From the NCBI GenBank assembly GCA_964579855.1, contig CAZOIM010000179.1:1-8237 (forward strand): a stretch of DNA of 8,237 nucleotides, written 5' to 3'. Positions 1-6,446 of the stretch are shown piece by piece. Below the pieces are notes generated by a model. It had not been told where the DNA came from and searched no databases. It saw only the letters and a program-made list of their open reading frames with translations. Position 1 is the stretch's first letter; the number at the start of each line of letters is the position of its first letter. The translations under genes and the position numbers were made by a program. This DNA is from JADGQA01 sp964579855 (GTDB lineage: Bacteria > Bacteroidota > Ignavibacteria > UBA10030).

Positions 1-5
1 CGCTT

Positions 6-33
6 ACCGACTGAGGACTTCGTGAAGGTCGGT
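6..33 (-). terminator. Hairpin directly after the RND-fragment stop codon
   Basis: ACCGAC at 6-11 is the exact reverse complement of GTCGGT at 28-33. Inside it, CTTC (18-21) can pair with GAAG (24-27). The structure abuts the TGA stop at 34-36 of the minus-strand RND fragment, which is where a terminator would sit. Any T-run would lie beyond the left edge of the window, so intrinsic termination cannot be confirmed. Confidence 0.35.
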
Positions 34-546
34 TCACTTGATCCCGTTGCCATTTACTTTTGCCGGTGCGACCGCCCCGGCAATTTCCGCACCAATGAGA
101 ACGGGTTCTTCGATCATTTCGGGTTCGCCAATTTCAACCCTACTTTGCCTCGTGAGCAAGCGCTTCGTGAACGCTGGAATACGTATTTTCCATTCATCAA
201 CCTTTGTATAGACCACAGGAACAAGTACGAGGGTCAGAAGCAGAGAACTGATGAGTCCCCCGATGATTGCCCACGCGAGTCCGGTCTTCCACTCCGATCC
301 GGCCTCCGTGCTGATTGCGATGGGCAGCATTCCGAAAACCATTGCCACCGTCGTCATCAAAATTGGCCGGAGGCGTGTTTCTCCCGCTTCAACAAGAGCA
401 TCGTATGTCGAGAGTCCCTTTTCCGCTTTCATCTGATTTGTCCTGTCGACGAGCAGAATTTCGTTCTTGCCGACAAGACCCACGAGCATAATGATGCCCA
501 AAATAGAGAAGATGCTCAATGCTTTCATTGTCAATGCAAGGGCCAA
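34..546 (-). pseudogene. C-terminal remnant of an RND (AcrB/HAE1-type) efflux pump
   Basis: About 170 codons match only the last transmembrane part of the inner-membrane proton/drug antiporter of RND tripartite efflux systems. Visible family signatures, counting from the TTG at 544-546, are GLVGKN (23-28) in the helix equivalent to AcrB TM10, RLRPILMTT (58-66), and GMLP (72-75), followed by two more hydrophobic helices to about residue 113. A polar tail of about 55 residues follows. RND pumps are normally about 1,000-1,050 residues, so roughly 850 N-terminal residues, including both periplasmic loops and TM1-9, are missing. The frame is open upstream only to 570, where it meets the TAG stop (571-573) of the LysE gene, with which it is in frame. 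Family-like sequence begins around LALALTMKAL; the few codons before it do not look like RND. The fragment could be a deletion remnant, a rearrangement joint or an assembly join. It is unlikely to transport by itself. The family call is secure; the explanation is not. Confidence 0.85.
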
Positions 547-570
547 TGGAAAGGTAGGTTGGGGGAAGTT

Positions 571-1188
571 CTATTTGTGCAGGCTCATCAGAATCACGAT
601 ACCGCATAGAAGGACGAACGATCCCGCAATAATATTGACCACTTTCAGTCCCCAGATCTTGAATTTATCTTTATAGAAGTGAACAGTTGTAGTAATGAAG
701 AGGAACCACAGGGCCGATCCCAGGAACACACCCGCCACGAGGAACCCTGCGGTCAACGTATCGGTGACGACGCTGCCGGCACCAATACCCGCAAACACAA
801 CGGCGAATGCAAATAACGTCATGGGATTGGTAAAGGTGAGAAGAAACATCGTGACGAACGCACTGGCGTGGCCATTCAGTCCATTCTTGGGGGCTGTTTC
901 CACAGGATGAACGAGCAAGGTCCGCAGGCCAAGAATGAGGAGAAGAATGCCGCCTATCAGGCGGATTGAGTATTCGTGCTGGACAATGAAGTTCGAAATG
1001 AGCGTGATCCCGAATGCGGCTACAATTGCGTAAACGGAGTCGGCCGTTGCAGCACCAAGACCCGACACGAATCCACGGAGATGTCCGTGGGCCAGCGTTC
1101 GTCGAATGCACATCATTCCCACGGGACCTATGGGTGCCGCGAGTGAAAAACCTATAATTGCGCCTTTGAAGAGAACTGTAGCAAGCAT
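571..1188 (-). CDS. LysE/RhtB-family amino-acid exporter
   Basis: A 205-residue, very hydrophobic protein with about six membrane segments (approximately 5-25, 40-62, 72-92, 112-137, 145-168, 180-201), the usual size and layout of LysE/RhtB translocators, which export amino acids or related metabolites across the inner membrane. The family's N-terminal signature is visible: GFSLAAPIGPVG (13-24) followed by the basic stretch IRRTLAHG (28-35) and SGLGAATAD (42-50). An Asn-Pro occurs in FTNPMTLF (119-126), typical of the fourth helix. ATG at 1186-1188 is chosen because it puts the first helix in the right place; no Shine-Dalgarno is seen before it. It lies 178 nt after the Cdd1-family gene on the same strand, so it may have its own promoter. 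Its stop is immediately followed, in frame, by the RND remnant. The substrate cannot be told from sequence. Confidence 0.88.
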   Translation of the reverse strand: MLATVLFKGAIIGFSLAAPIGPVGMMCIRRTLAHGHLRGFVSGLGAATADSVYAIVAAFGITLISNFIVQHEYSIRLIGGILLLILGLRTLLVHPVETAPKNGLNGHASAFVTMFLLTFTNPMTLFAFAVVFAGIGAGSVVTDTLTAGFLVAGVFLGSALWFLFITTTVHFYKDKFKIWGLKVVNIIAGSFVLLCGIVILMSLHK

Positions 1189-1366
1189 TCAGATTTTTGG
1201 ACCGGTTGCTCTAATTGTAAGATTGAAGGAATTGAACGTACTCTAGATTGACAAAACGTAGGCAGCGTAACTCTGTCGCTATATTAAAAAAAGTTAATGA
1301 CGTATACAAGCGAAATATCCGTCGATCGGGGAGCGTAAAGAACCGGCTGGAAGAAATCATCCGCGT
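1189..1366 (-). other. Intergenic region upstream of the LysE-family gene
   Basis: These 178 nt separate the Cdd1-family stop from the LysE-family start. On the minus strand there is a run of seven T (plus positions 1287-1293 region), flanked by ATTAA (1283-1287) and TTAAT (1294-1298), and ACGTA occurs twice (near 1236 and 1256). I find no convincing promoter hexamers, no strong terminator stem and no coding sequence. It probably holds the LysE promoter. Confidence 0.3.
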
Positions 1367-1654
1367 TCACTGAATCTGAAGCGCATCCTTCCAATTCCAC
1401 CACAAGAGAAGTTTCGGATTGTGTTTCTTGTGAGATGCGAAATATACTGCACAACGAAATACATACAGCAAACACCGGTCAACCGGTTGTCCTTTCTGTT
1501 TGCAATGCTTTGCATAAAGTTTTTCCGGGTCTTTGCCCCGAAGTTCGGATACCGATCGCAATCCCAATTCCCATAGATCCATAGCAATGCTTTTGCCTAC
1601 GCCCGGGATCTTCTCAAATTCGGAGAGGATTTGTTTCTTTTGAATGAGGTTCAT
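1367..1654 (-). CDS. Cdd1 (pathogenicity-locus) family helix-hairpin-helix protein
   Basis: A 95-residue protein matching the Cdd1/'pathogenicity locus' family, sometimes annotated as mitomycin-resistance protein. The N-terminal half carries a helix-hairpin-helix motif around IPGVGKSIAMDLWELG, a non-specific DNA-binding element found in repair proteins. It is followed by LRGKDPEKLY, the family core VDRCLLYVFRCAVYFA and a C-terminal LLLWWNWKDA, all characteristic as I remember the family. ATG at 1652-1654 is preferred over the longer reading from 1708, because the longer one would overlap tag and adds non-family residues. The chosen start lies 14 nt after the tag stop, with a weak GGGA upstream. 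Adjacency to an alkyl-DNA glycosylase supports a DNA-metabolism role, but no biochemical function is established to my knowledge. Confidence 0.85.
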   Translation of the reverse strand: MNLIQKKQILSEFEKIPGVGKSIAMDLWELGLRSVSELRGKDPEKLYAKHCKQKGQPVDRCLLYVFRCAVYFASHKKHNPKLLLWWNWKDALQIQ

Positions 1655-1668
1655 TGTTGCTGTCCCGC

Positions 1669-2244
1669 TTATGGATTCAACATTTTTATTTCGTTGTACC
1701 TGTAACAATCCGTTGCATGGTCGTTTACCATTCCGGTGGCCTGCATGAATGCGTAGCAGATGGTTGCGCCGACGAAATTAAATCCGCGCTGCTTGAGATC
1801 CTTGCTCATTGCGATGGATTCGTTTGTCATCGCCGGAATATGTTTTAAGCTCTTCCGCACGTTTTGCAATGGAACGTCATTCACGAATCGCCAAATATAC
1901 TTGTCGAACGTACCATACTCTTTCTTGATCCTCAGGAAAGCCTTCGCATTTTCCACCGATGCTTCGACTTTGAGTTTGTTGCGGATGATCCCGGGGTTGG
2001 AAAGCAAACTTCTGATTTTCCGATTGTTATAGACGGCGATCTTCTTTGGATCGAATCTGTCAAAAGCCTTCCGGTAATTCTCACGTTTCCGGAGAACCGT
2101 TATCCAGCTGAGTCCTGCTTGTGCCCCCTCCAGGATCAGCATTTCGAAGAGCTTCCGATCGTTATGCAGCGGAACACCCCATTCCGTGTCGTGGTATTCT
2201 GTGTAAAGTGGATCTGAACCCGCCCAGCTGCAACGTGTCTTCAT
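1669..2244 (-). CDS. tag: DNA-3-methyladenine glycosylase I
   Basis: A cytoplasmic base-excision-repair enzyme that removes 3-methyladenine from alkylated DNA. The 191 residues match the usual Tag length. The structural zinc site is complete: Cys5 (in RCSW), His18 (in YHDTEWG), His176 and Cys180 (in GMVNDHATDCYR). The catalytic/base-recognition Glu is Glu39 in ILEGAQAGLSW, matching Glu38 of the E. coli enzyme. A helix-hairpin-helix-like segment lies around LLSNPGIIRNKLK. The ATG at 2242-2244 overlaps the TGA of the upstream HEXXH gene (shared 2241-2244, ATGA), which suggests translational coupling; no Shine-Dalgarno is visible. The Cdd1-family gene follows 14 nt downstream. All key residues are intact. 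Confidence 0.97.
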   Translation of the reverse strand: MKTRCSWAGSDPLYTEYHDTEWGVPLHNDRKLFEMLILEGAQAGLSWITVLRKRENYRKAFDRFDPKKIAVYNNRKIRSLLSNPGIIRNKLKVEASVENAKAFLRIKKEYGTFDKYIWRFVNDVPLQNVRKSLKHIPAMTNESIAMSKDLKQRGFNFVGATICYAFMQATGMVNDHATDCYRYNEIKMLNP

Positions 2245-3254
2245 CGCGAAAAATACTTTTCAAGGTGAAACTTCGAATCCCAATACGATCGTTTCCACCC
2301 GGGATGGACTTTGTCGAGCAAGAGCGCTTCGCCCGCCCCAAAGGCATAGAACGCAACGCGGCGGGAACTACCGAGGGAAGGCTTTGCCAGTTCATCGATA
2401 ATCCTTGAGTGTATCGAATCGGCAATCTGCCGATAAGGTCTGTAGTCGTTCAAGGAATGGAATGCTGCGCCTGGTGTGTAATCGGCAGAGGCAAGATCAG
2501 CGACGCGGTATTCCGTGTACCGCGCCACACCTTCCTGCCAGCACTGAAACGAGAAGTATTGGAAATCATCGGGAGAAAGAAGGAATTTGAACCTCTCGAG
2601 CGTGCTAAAAAAGAACTTCAAATACCTTGGTTGATCATGAGGTTGACACGTAAGGGCATCAACGAGAGCCCGTGACATTGCTGCGTACGCGTTCACCACT
2701 TCTGTGGAATCATACGGGAAGGCATAATTGAGCATCCACATTCCTGTTTGGTCGCCCTTTGAAAGACCCAGGGCCTGCGTGGCAGCAAAGTATCCCGGCT
2801 GCGACTGTTGATACTGATGGAAATGCTCGTGGAGGATGGTGACAACCCACGCCGTTGACGATGACACATTGGTATTTGCGGACTGTCCCACGACAATCGT
2901 CGGAATATCGTTGATCGCGGGAAATGTCGCCAGGAGATTCACGGGAAAAAGACGTTTCCGGAATAGCACCAGTTTGCGGAACTCTGCATCGAACCCGAGC
3001 GTGTCGAAATTGTTCGTCGCGTGGGGATGTCCGACCAGATAGTCATATTCATTGGTAATCAACATTAACCCAAATGGCGCCTTGCTCCATTTCGGCCAGA
3101 TCCGATCCTCCACCGAATCGGCCAATCTGAATGCTTCCGCTATTCGGATTCTGTCATCCTTCGGAAGCTCAGCCTTTGGTTTAAGGATCTGGTAGTGCAG
3201 GACGACGATCGATGTCAACGCCGTTATGGCGACAACCGTGGTTCTCGATTTCAT
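2241..3254 (-). CDS. Membrane-anchored putative HEXXH zinc metalloprotease
   Basis: A 337-residue protein that I do not recognise as a named family. Residues 5-22 are hydrophobic after a basic start (MKSR), which fits a signal anchor or uncleaved signal; there is no lipobox. Residues 142-146 are HEHFH, a perfect HEXXH zinc motif in the helix ILHEHFHQYQ. About 95 residues later CWQEGVARYTEY (238-249) supplies Glu241 as a plausible third zinc ligand, the gluzincin arrangement with a long insert. Near the C-terminus, YAFGAGEALLLD followed by HPGWK (303-321) resembles the helix after the active site in other extracytoplasmic HEXXH proteins. I infer a periplasmic or surface peptidase; the substrate is unknown. 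The start at 3252-3254 lies 9 nt after the stop of the transglutaminase gene, and the end overlaps tag by 4 nt, so this is the middle gene of a tight operon. Confidence 0.75.
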   Translation of the reverse strand: MKSRTTVVAITALTSIVVLHYQILKPKAELPKDDRIRIAEAFRLADSVEDRIWPKWSKAPFGLMLITNEYDYLVGHPHATNNFDTLGFDAEFRKLVLFRKRLFPVNLLATFPAINDIPTIVVGQSANTNVSSSTAWVVTILHEHFHQYQQSQPGYFAATQALGLSKGDQTGMWMLNYAFPYDSTEVVNAYAAMSRALVDALTCQPHDQPRYLKFFFSTLERFKFLLSPDDFQYFSFQCWQEGVARYTEYRVADLASADYTPGAAFHSLNDYRPYRQIADSIHSRIIDELAKPSLGSSRRVAFYAFGAGEALLLDKVHPGWKRSYWDSKFHLEKYFSR

Positions 3255-3263
3255 AGAGAAAGC

Positions 3264-4871
3264 TTAATTGAATCCATCATAACGCAACAGACCAATGAGC
3301 TGTTTGTTATTGGCAAACCTGGTGAACACTTCTGCTTTGGCGGCCCCAATCACCACATCACCTTGAAATGTGTCTCCATTCTTATTCAGTGAAGTCCACT
3401 GACCGTTGCAGACGATTGCCACGGCATCAGCGCCGGGTACGAGGATTTTAAATGCATGGGGTTTTCCCGCCGCAAGGCGTCCCTCCACCGGTGAGTAGAG
3501 ACGTGCATTCAAAGAACGATACTGTTCATAGGCAACAGGAAAGCACGCATTTCGATCGTTCACGGAGATATTGTCGAACACATAGGAAAGGACGGAGCTG
3601 TAATTGCCTGTTTCTGATTTGCCCTTTGCATACAGCATCAGCCTGTACTTGCCGGGCTGAGGAAAAATCGCTCTGACGACGTGATTGCCGTTCTCACTCT
3701 GAACAAACGTGTAGCCATCCGCCAATTTTGTTCCATTCCGATCGAGAGAAGCAATAACGTCGACATCAGACGCGGAGGATACTTCTACGCTGGTGTTCCC
3801 GTCCACCTGTAAATCACGCATGGGGTAACTTTTCAACTTCATTCTGTAATCGTCGAATCCCTGGAAGAGCACCGGAAAGGAGGCGGGCGTTGAGATCGCC
3901 TGGGCGACATTGACCTGATAGTCGAGCGCTTTGTCAAATTGGCGGTCTGCGCTCCCTCGACGCTTGACGAACAGTCGAAGAATGTATTCACCGTTCTGCG
4001 GAAACAGAGCAGTAAGCGTCGCCTCTTCTTTTGTCCGGTAAACATAGGTGAGCGTTGGATCCAATATTTGACCGTTCTGCAAGAGCTGGACGAGCAGTGA
4101 AACGTCTTCAGGGACGTCAAGAAGCACATCAAGGCGTTGATTTGCCCGAATGATTCCCTCGCGATGGCTTACCAACTTCAATCCGTAGAGAAAGAAGAGA
4201 GGGCCCACATTCACGAGGTTCTCGTATGTCTGTTTGGAAACTTGAGACGAAAGGAATTGCTTTTCCGGGTCATCCGGAAAGTGATCGTAGATGAACTGGT
4301 CCGGAGGAGGGAGAAAGTAGTACTCGTTGAATCGTTGGACAAAATCTTTGTTTGCATCGATGTACCCGGCGCCCCACGTGCAATCGACAAGCTGCCATGA
4401 GCCGAAGATCTTCACCGCGTTCCACGCGTGGTTCGAAGGTCCGTCAATCCGGGAGCCGACAACGTAACCGTATCCTTTCGAGTTTCCGACAATCCTTTCG
4501 GCTTCCAGTCCCATCGACTGGGCGATCGCCTGAAAAAGCTGGGCGTACCCATCGCAGACACCTTTCATTGTTCGCAAAACATTGCTTGCACTCATGTCGC
4601 CGAGATTGCCGCTGAAGAATGCACGCGTGTCATAGGTGATATTCTTCGTGATCCATCGGTAAATTGCTCGAGCCTTCTCTCGATCATTCCTTGCTCCCCG
4701 CGCAAGAACGGTTGCAAGATGATCCACCGAAGACGCCTCCGATTTGGGAACACTCAGCGCAAACGCATCAATTGCGGCAAACTCGTTCGACGATTGCGCG
4801 GCGCACTGATTGGAAACGCAGAACGAAATAAGAAAAAGAAGCCGCCCAATGGCTCGTGCAGTCTGGTTCAA
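3264..4871 (-). CDS. Secreted transglutaminase-like protein with KY-type Ig-like repeats
   Basis: A 535-residue exported protein. Residues 1-26 look like a cleavable signal peptide (basic start, LLFLISF core, CAAQ before the mature chain). A transglutaminase/protease-like fold spans about 50-200, with a complete triad: Cys106 in GVCDGYAQLF, His148 in HAWNAVKI, Asp163 in LVDCTWGAGY. The stretch FNEYYFLPPP and HFPDDPEKQ after the triad is typical of kyphoscoliosis-peptidase (KY)-like proteins. Three beta-rich segments follow: about 222-322, 333-433 and 442-533. The first two align with each other, sharing FPQ-x-G-x-Y (290-296 and 403-409). The role is probably cleavage or crosslinking of envelope proteins; the reaction cannot be decided. 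The frame has no ATG before the core. TTG at 4869-4871 is chosen because it yields a good signal peptide; an in-frame stop lies at 4902-4904. It heads a minus-strand operon. Confidence 0.85.
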   Translation of the reverse strand: MNQTARAIGRLLFLISFCVSNQCAAQSSNEFAAIDAFALSVPKSEASSVDHLATVLARGARNDREKARAIYRWITKNITYDTRAFFSGNLGDMSASNVLRTMKGVCDGYAQLFQAIAQSMGLEAERIVGNSKGYGYVVGSRIDGPSNHAWNAVKIFGSWQLVDCTWGAGYIDANKDFVQRFNEYYFLPPPDQFIYDHFPDDPEKQFLSSQVSKQTYENLVNVGPLFFLYGLKLVSHREGIIRANQRLDVLLDVPEDVSLLVQLLQNGQILDPTLTYVYRTKEEATLTALFPQNGEYILRLFVKRRGSADRQFDKALDYQVNVAQAISTPASFPVLFQGFDDYRMKLKSYPMRDLQVDGNTSVEVSSASDVDVIASLDRNGTKLADGYTFVQSENGNHVVRAIFPQPGKYRLMLYAKGKSETGNYSSVLSYVFDNISVNDRNACFPVAYEQYRSLNARLYSPVEGRLAAGKPHAFKILVPGADAVAIVCNGQWTSLNKNGDTFQGDVVIGAAKAEVFTRFANNKQLIGLLRYDGFN

Positions 4872-5042
4872 GGTTGAAATGGTCCGGTTGTGGCTGGTAG
4901 TTTAGAAAATTGTTGAAGAACTTCGATGATTGACACCGAGAATTTCGGATTTTCCGTTGAAGAATACAAGACGAAAGATGTTCCGTAAGTGATGAGATGA
5001 CTTCAGTGTTTCAGTTCTGTTCCCGGCAAATGGAAGGTTATA

Positions 5043-5073
5043 TTGCAAGTGGTTGACATCTCAACTATCTTGG
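5043..5073 (+). promoter_or_regulatory. Candidate Bacteroidetes-type promoter for the redox gene pair
   Basis: TTG at 5043-5045 is followed after 20 nt by TATCTTGG (5066-5073), one mismatch from the TAnnTTTG -7 element of Bacteroidetes. The spacing equals that of the better promoter at 6447-6477. A TTGACA at 5053-5058 has no good -10 at the normal distance. The call is weak. If it is correct, the leader is about 130 nt. Confidence 0.25.
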
Positions 5074-5161
5074 TGTCGTTCAATCGCACAACCAGCGCAT
5101 TTCATCAACTCTTGCACAGGGGAACAAAACACCCCGCATCAAGGTTCTAGTGCGTGAACGT

Positions 5162-5181
5162 GTCGCGACTTAGGACACCTA
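5162..5181 (+). promoter_or_regulatory. Adjacent palindromes, possible operator or leader hairpin
   Basis: GTCGCGAC (5162-5169) is a perfect 8-bp palindrome. TAGGACACCTA (5171-5181) is a perfect inverted repeat around one central base. GTGTC (5160-5164) can also pair with GACAC (5174-5178). They lie 30-50 nt before the start codon, where a repressor site or leader structure could act. Short palindromes arise by chance, so confidence is low. Confidence 0.25.
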
Positions 5182-5200
5182 ATCTCACTGGAGAAAGTGA

Positions 5201-5206
5201 AAGGAG
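5201..5206 (+). promoter_or_regulatory. Shine-Dalgarno AAGGAG that fixes the ATG at 5212
   Basis: AAGGAG stands 5 nt before ATG 5212. The alternative upstream GTG at 5197 would place this ribosome binding site inside the gene and add five non-family residues, so the ATG is the start. This is one of only two clear Shine-Dalgarno sites in the window. Confidence 0.8.
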
Positions 5207-5211
5207 CTAGT

Positions 5212-5859
5212 ATGAAAATCGGAATTCTTGGCACAGGGATGGTCGGCAGCGCTATCGGCACGAAATTGGTAAGCCTCGGGCACGACGTGAAGATGGGTTC
5301 AAGGACAAACAACAATGCGAAGGGGGCGGAATGGGTGAAAGCGAATGGCTCCAAAGCGTCACAGGGAACGTTTGCGGATACCGCAGCTTTCGGCGAGATG
5401 CTGTTCAATTGTACGCACGGCATGGCATCCCTGGACGCTCTCAAACAAGCGGGGGCCCAAAACCTCAAGGGAAAGATCCTTGTCGATGTCGCGAACTCTC
5501 TTGATTTTTCGAAAGGCATGCCGCCATCGCTTGCCGTTTGCAACACGGATTCCCTTGGCGAACAGATTCAACGCGCCTTCCCTGACGCCAAAGTGGTAAA
5601 AGCATTGAACACCGTTAACTGCAGCCTGATGGTCAATCCCTCGGCGGTCAAAGGAGATCACGACCTGTTCATTTGTGGGAACGATGCTCAAGCGAAAACG
5701 AAGGTTGTCGACATTCTGAAGAACTGGTTCGGTTGGAAGTCGGTTATCGACCTCGGCGATATCACAGGTGCACGCGCCACAGAAATGCTTCTCCCCATCT
5801 GGGTCCGATTGATGGGACTCTATCAATCGCCAAATTTCAATTTCAAAATTGTGAAGTAG
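5212..5859 (+). CDS. F420H2:NADP oxidoreductase-like NAD(P)-binding protein
   Basis: A 215-residue soluble protein of the 'NADP oxidoreductase, coenzyme F420-dependent' family, which transfers hydride between NADP(H) and a partner cofactor or substrate. The Rossmann fold opens at residue 2 with GILGTGMVG (4-12, Gly7/Gly9/Gly12), ending at GSR (29-31), where the Ser-Arg pair is typical of binding the NADP 2'-phosphate. Further family segments are VDVANSLDF (91-99), VVKALNTVN (128-136) and the C-terminal DLGDITGARATEMLLPIWV (180-198). Length is normal. Whether the organism has F420 is not shown here; many family members act on other substrates, so the true reaction is open. A strong AAGGAG precedes the ATG. 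The AhpD-like gene starts 51 nt downstream on the same strand, suggesting an operon. Confidence 0.85.
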   Translation: MKIGILGTGMVGSAIGTKLVSLGHDVKMGSRTNNNAKGAEWVKANGSKASQGTFADTAAFGEMLFNCTHGMASLDALKQAGAQNLKGKILVDVANSLDFSKGMPPSLAVCNTDSLGEQIQRAFPDAKVVKALNTVNCSLMVNPSAVKGDHDLFICGNDAQAKTKVVDILKNWFGWKSVIDLGDITGARATEMLLPIWVRLMGLYQSPNFNFKIVK

Positions 5860-5900
5860 CAATTGTGGGTTTGGCATCACGTACGTTCATCATCAATCCT

Positions 5901-5904
5901 GGAG
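5901..5904 (+). promoter_or_regulatory. Shine-Dalgarno GGAG of the AhpD-like gene
   Basis: GGAG lies 6 nt before ATG 5911, supporting that start. It is the second of the two clear Shine-Dalgarno sites, both in this gene pair. Confidence 0.65.
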
Positions 5905-5910
5905 TGAACC

Positions 5911-6267
5911 ATGCCGACAAAACTTGATGAGTTTCGGTCTTACCGAACGAAAATGAACGACCGGATCGGTCACATCGATCACCTCGGAATCAAACGCTTT
6001 TTCAACCTCGACACGTCTGCCTACAAAGACGGCGCCCTCGACGGTAAGACAAAGGAACTTCTCGGATTGGTCGCATCGGCGGTTCTTCGTTGCAACGACT
6101 GCATTGATTACCATCTTATCCAATGTGTCGACGCAGGATTCAAAGACGACGAGTTGATCGATGCTTTGAATGTCTCATTGATCGTAGGTGGCAGCATCGT
6201 CATTCCTCATTTGCGCCATGCGGTCGAAACCATTGACACGCTTCGGGCTGAGAGGAAAAAGAAGTAA
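5911..6267 (+). CDS. AhpD-like carboxymuconolactone decarboxylase family protein
   Basis: A 118-residue protein of the CMD/AhpD fold. The active-site pattern is complete: Glu49 (in KTKELLGLVASA), Cys61 and Cys64 (in RCNDCIDYHL), and His68. The Glu-12-Cys-3-Cys-4-His spacing is the same as in mycobacterial AhpD (Glu118, Cys130, Cys133, His137), which uses the CXXC pair as a thiol reductant/peroxidase centre. The C-terminal GGSIVIPHLRHAVE helix is also family-like. This makes a thiol-disulfide or peroxidase role more likely than true carboxymuconolactone decarboxylation, where the two Cys are absent. It sits 51 nt after an NADP-binding oxidoreductase gene, a possible electron supplier (inference). 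The basic tail RAERKKK ends the protein. Confidence 0.9.
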   Translation: MPTKLDEFRSYRTKMNDRIGHIDHLGIKRFFNLDTSAYKDGALDGKTKELLGLVASAVLRCNDCIDYHLIQCVDAGFKDDELIDALNVSLIVGGSIVIPHLRHAVETIDTLRAERKKK

Positions 6268-6446
6268 AGGATCGCCCTGCCGGTATATGCGAATTCCGAT
6301 AAGCCAGATCGGCTTCCGCGTGTAGTTCATTCCTGTTTTCCAGAATCAAGACGACGTGGAACACCCTCCTATGGTGTTGCGTCTAACGACAGTGCCTTTT
6401 TGTGCTCTTTCCAGCCGGGTAAGGCTCCGGGTTCTTGCTGTTTTTC
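6268..6446 (+). other. Intergenic stretch with several hairpins
   Basis: Downstream of the AhpD-like stop there are three small stems. The first is CCGAT/ATCGG (6296-6300 with 6308-6312), with outer GCG/CGC pairing at 6289-6291 and 6317-6319. The second is AACACC/GGTGTT (6360-6365 with 6373-6378). The third is CCGG/CCGG (6415-6418 with 6427-6430). None is followed by a tight T-run, so none is a clear terminator. No coding sequence is recognisable. Confidence 0.35.

Larger units (their letters stand above)
4872..5211. other. Divergent intergenic region (340 nt)
   Basis: This region separates the minus-strand transglutaminase gene from the plus-strand oxidoreductase gene and must carry both promoters. 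It holds an imperfect hairpin CCGAGAATTTCGG (4937-4949), a GAAGAACTTC inverted repeat near 4915-4924, and two small palindromes close to the plus-strand gene (5162-5181). No ORF with recognisable coding character and no RNA gene was found. I saw no convincing promoter for the minus-strand direction. Confidence 0.5.

Noticed and set aside
22..609. A 195-codon plus-strand open frame across the left edge
   Set aside because: It lies antisense to the RND fragment and the LysE end, and its composition (many Arg, His, Cys) is typical of antisense frames.
571..1188. LysE and RND fragment as one fused gene read through TAG
   Set aside because: The LysE protein ends at a natural length, the codons after TAG do not look like either family, and the shared frame has a one-in-three chance of arising randomly.
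1655..1708. An 18-residue N-terminal extension of the Cdd1-family protein
   Set aside because: It would overlap the end of tag and adds residues unlike the family; ATG at 1652-1654 gives the usual length.
5359..5880. A 173-codon minus-strand frame opposite the oxidoreductase gene
   Set aside because: It has no recognisable domain, while the plus strand has a Rossmann fold and a strong ribosome binding site.
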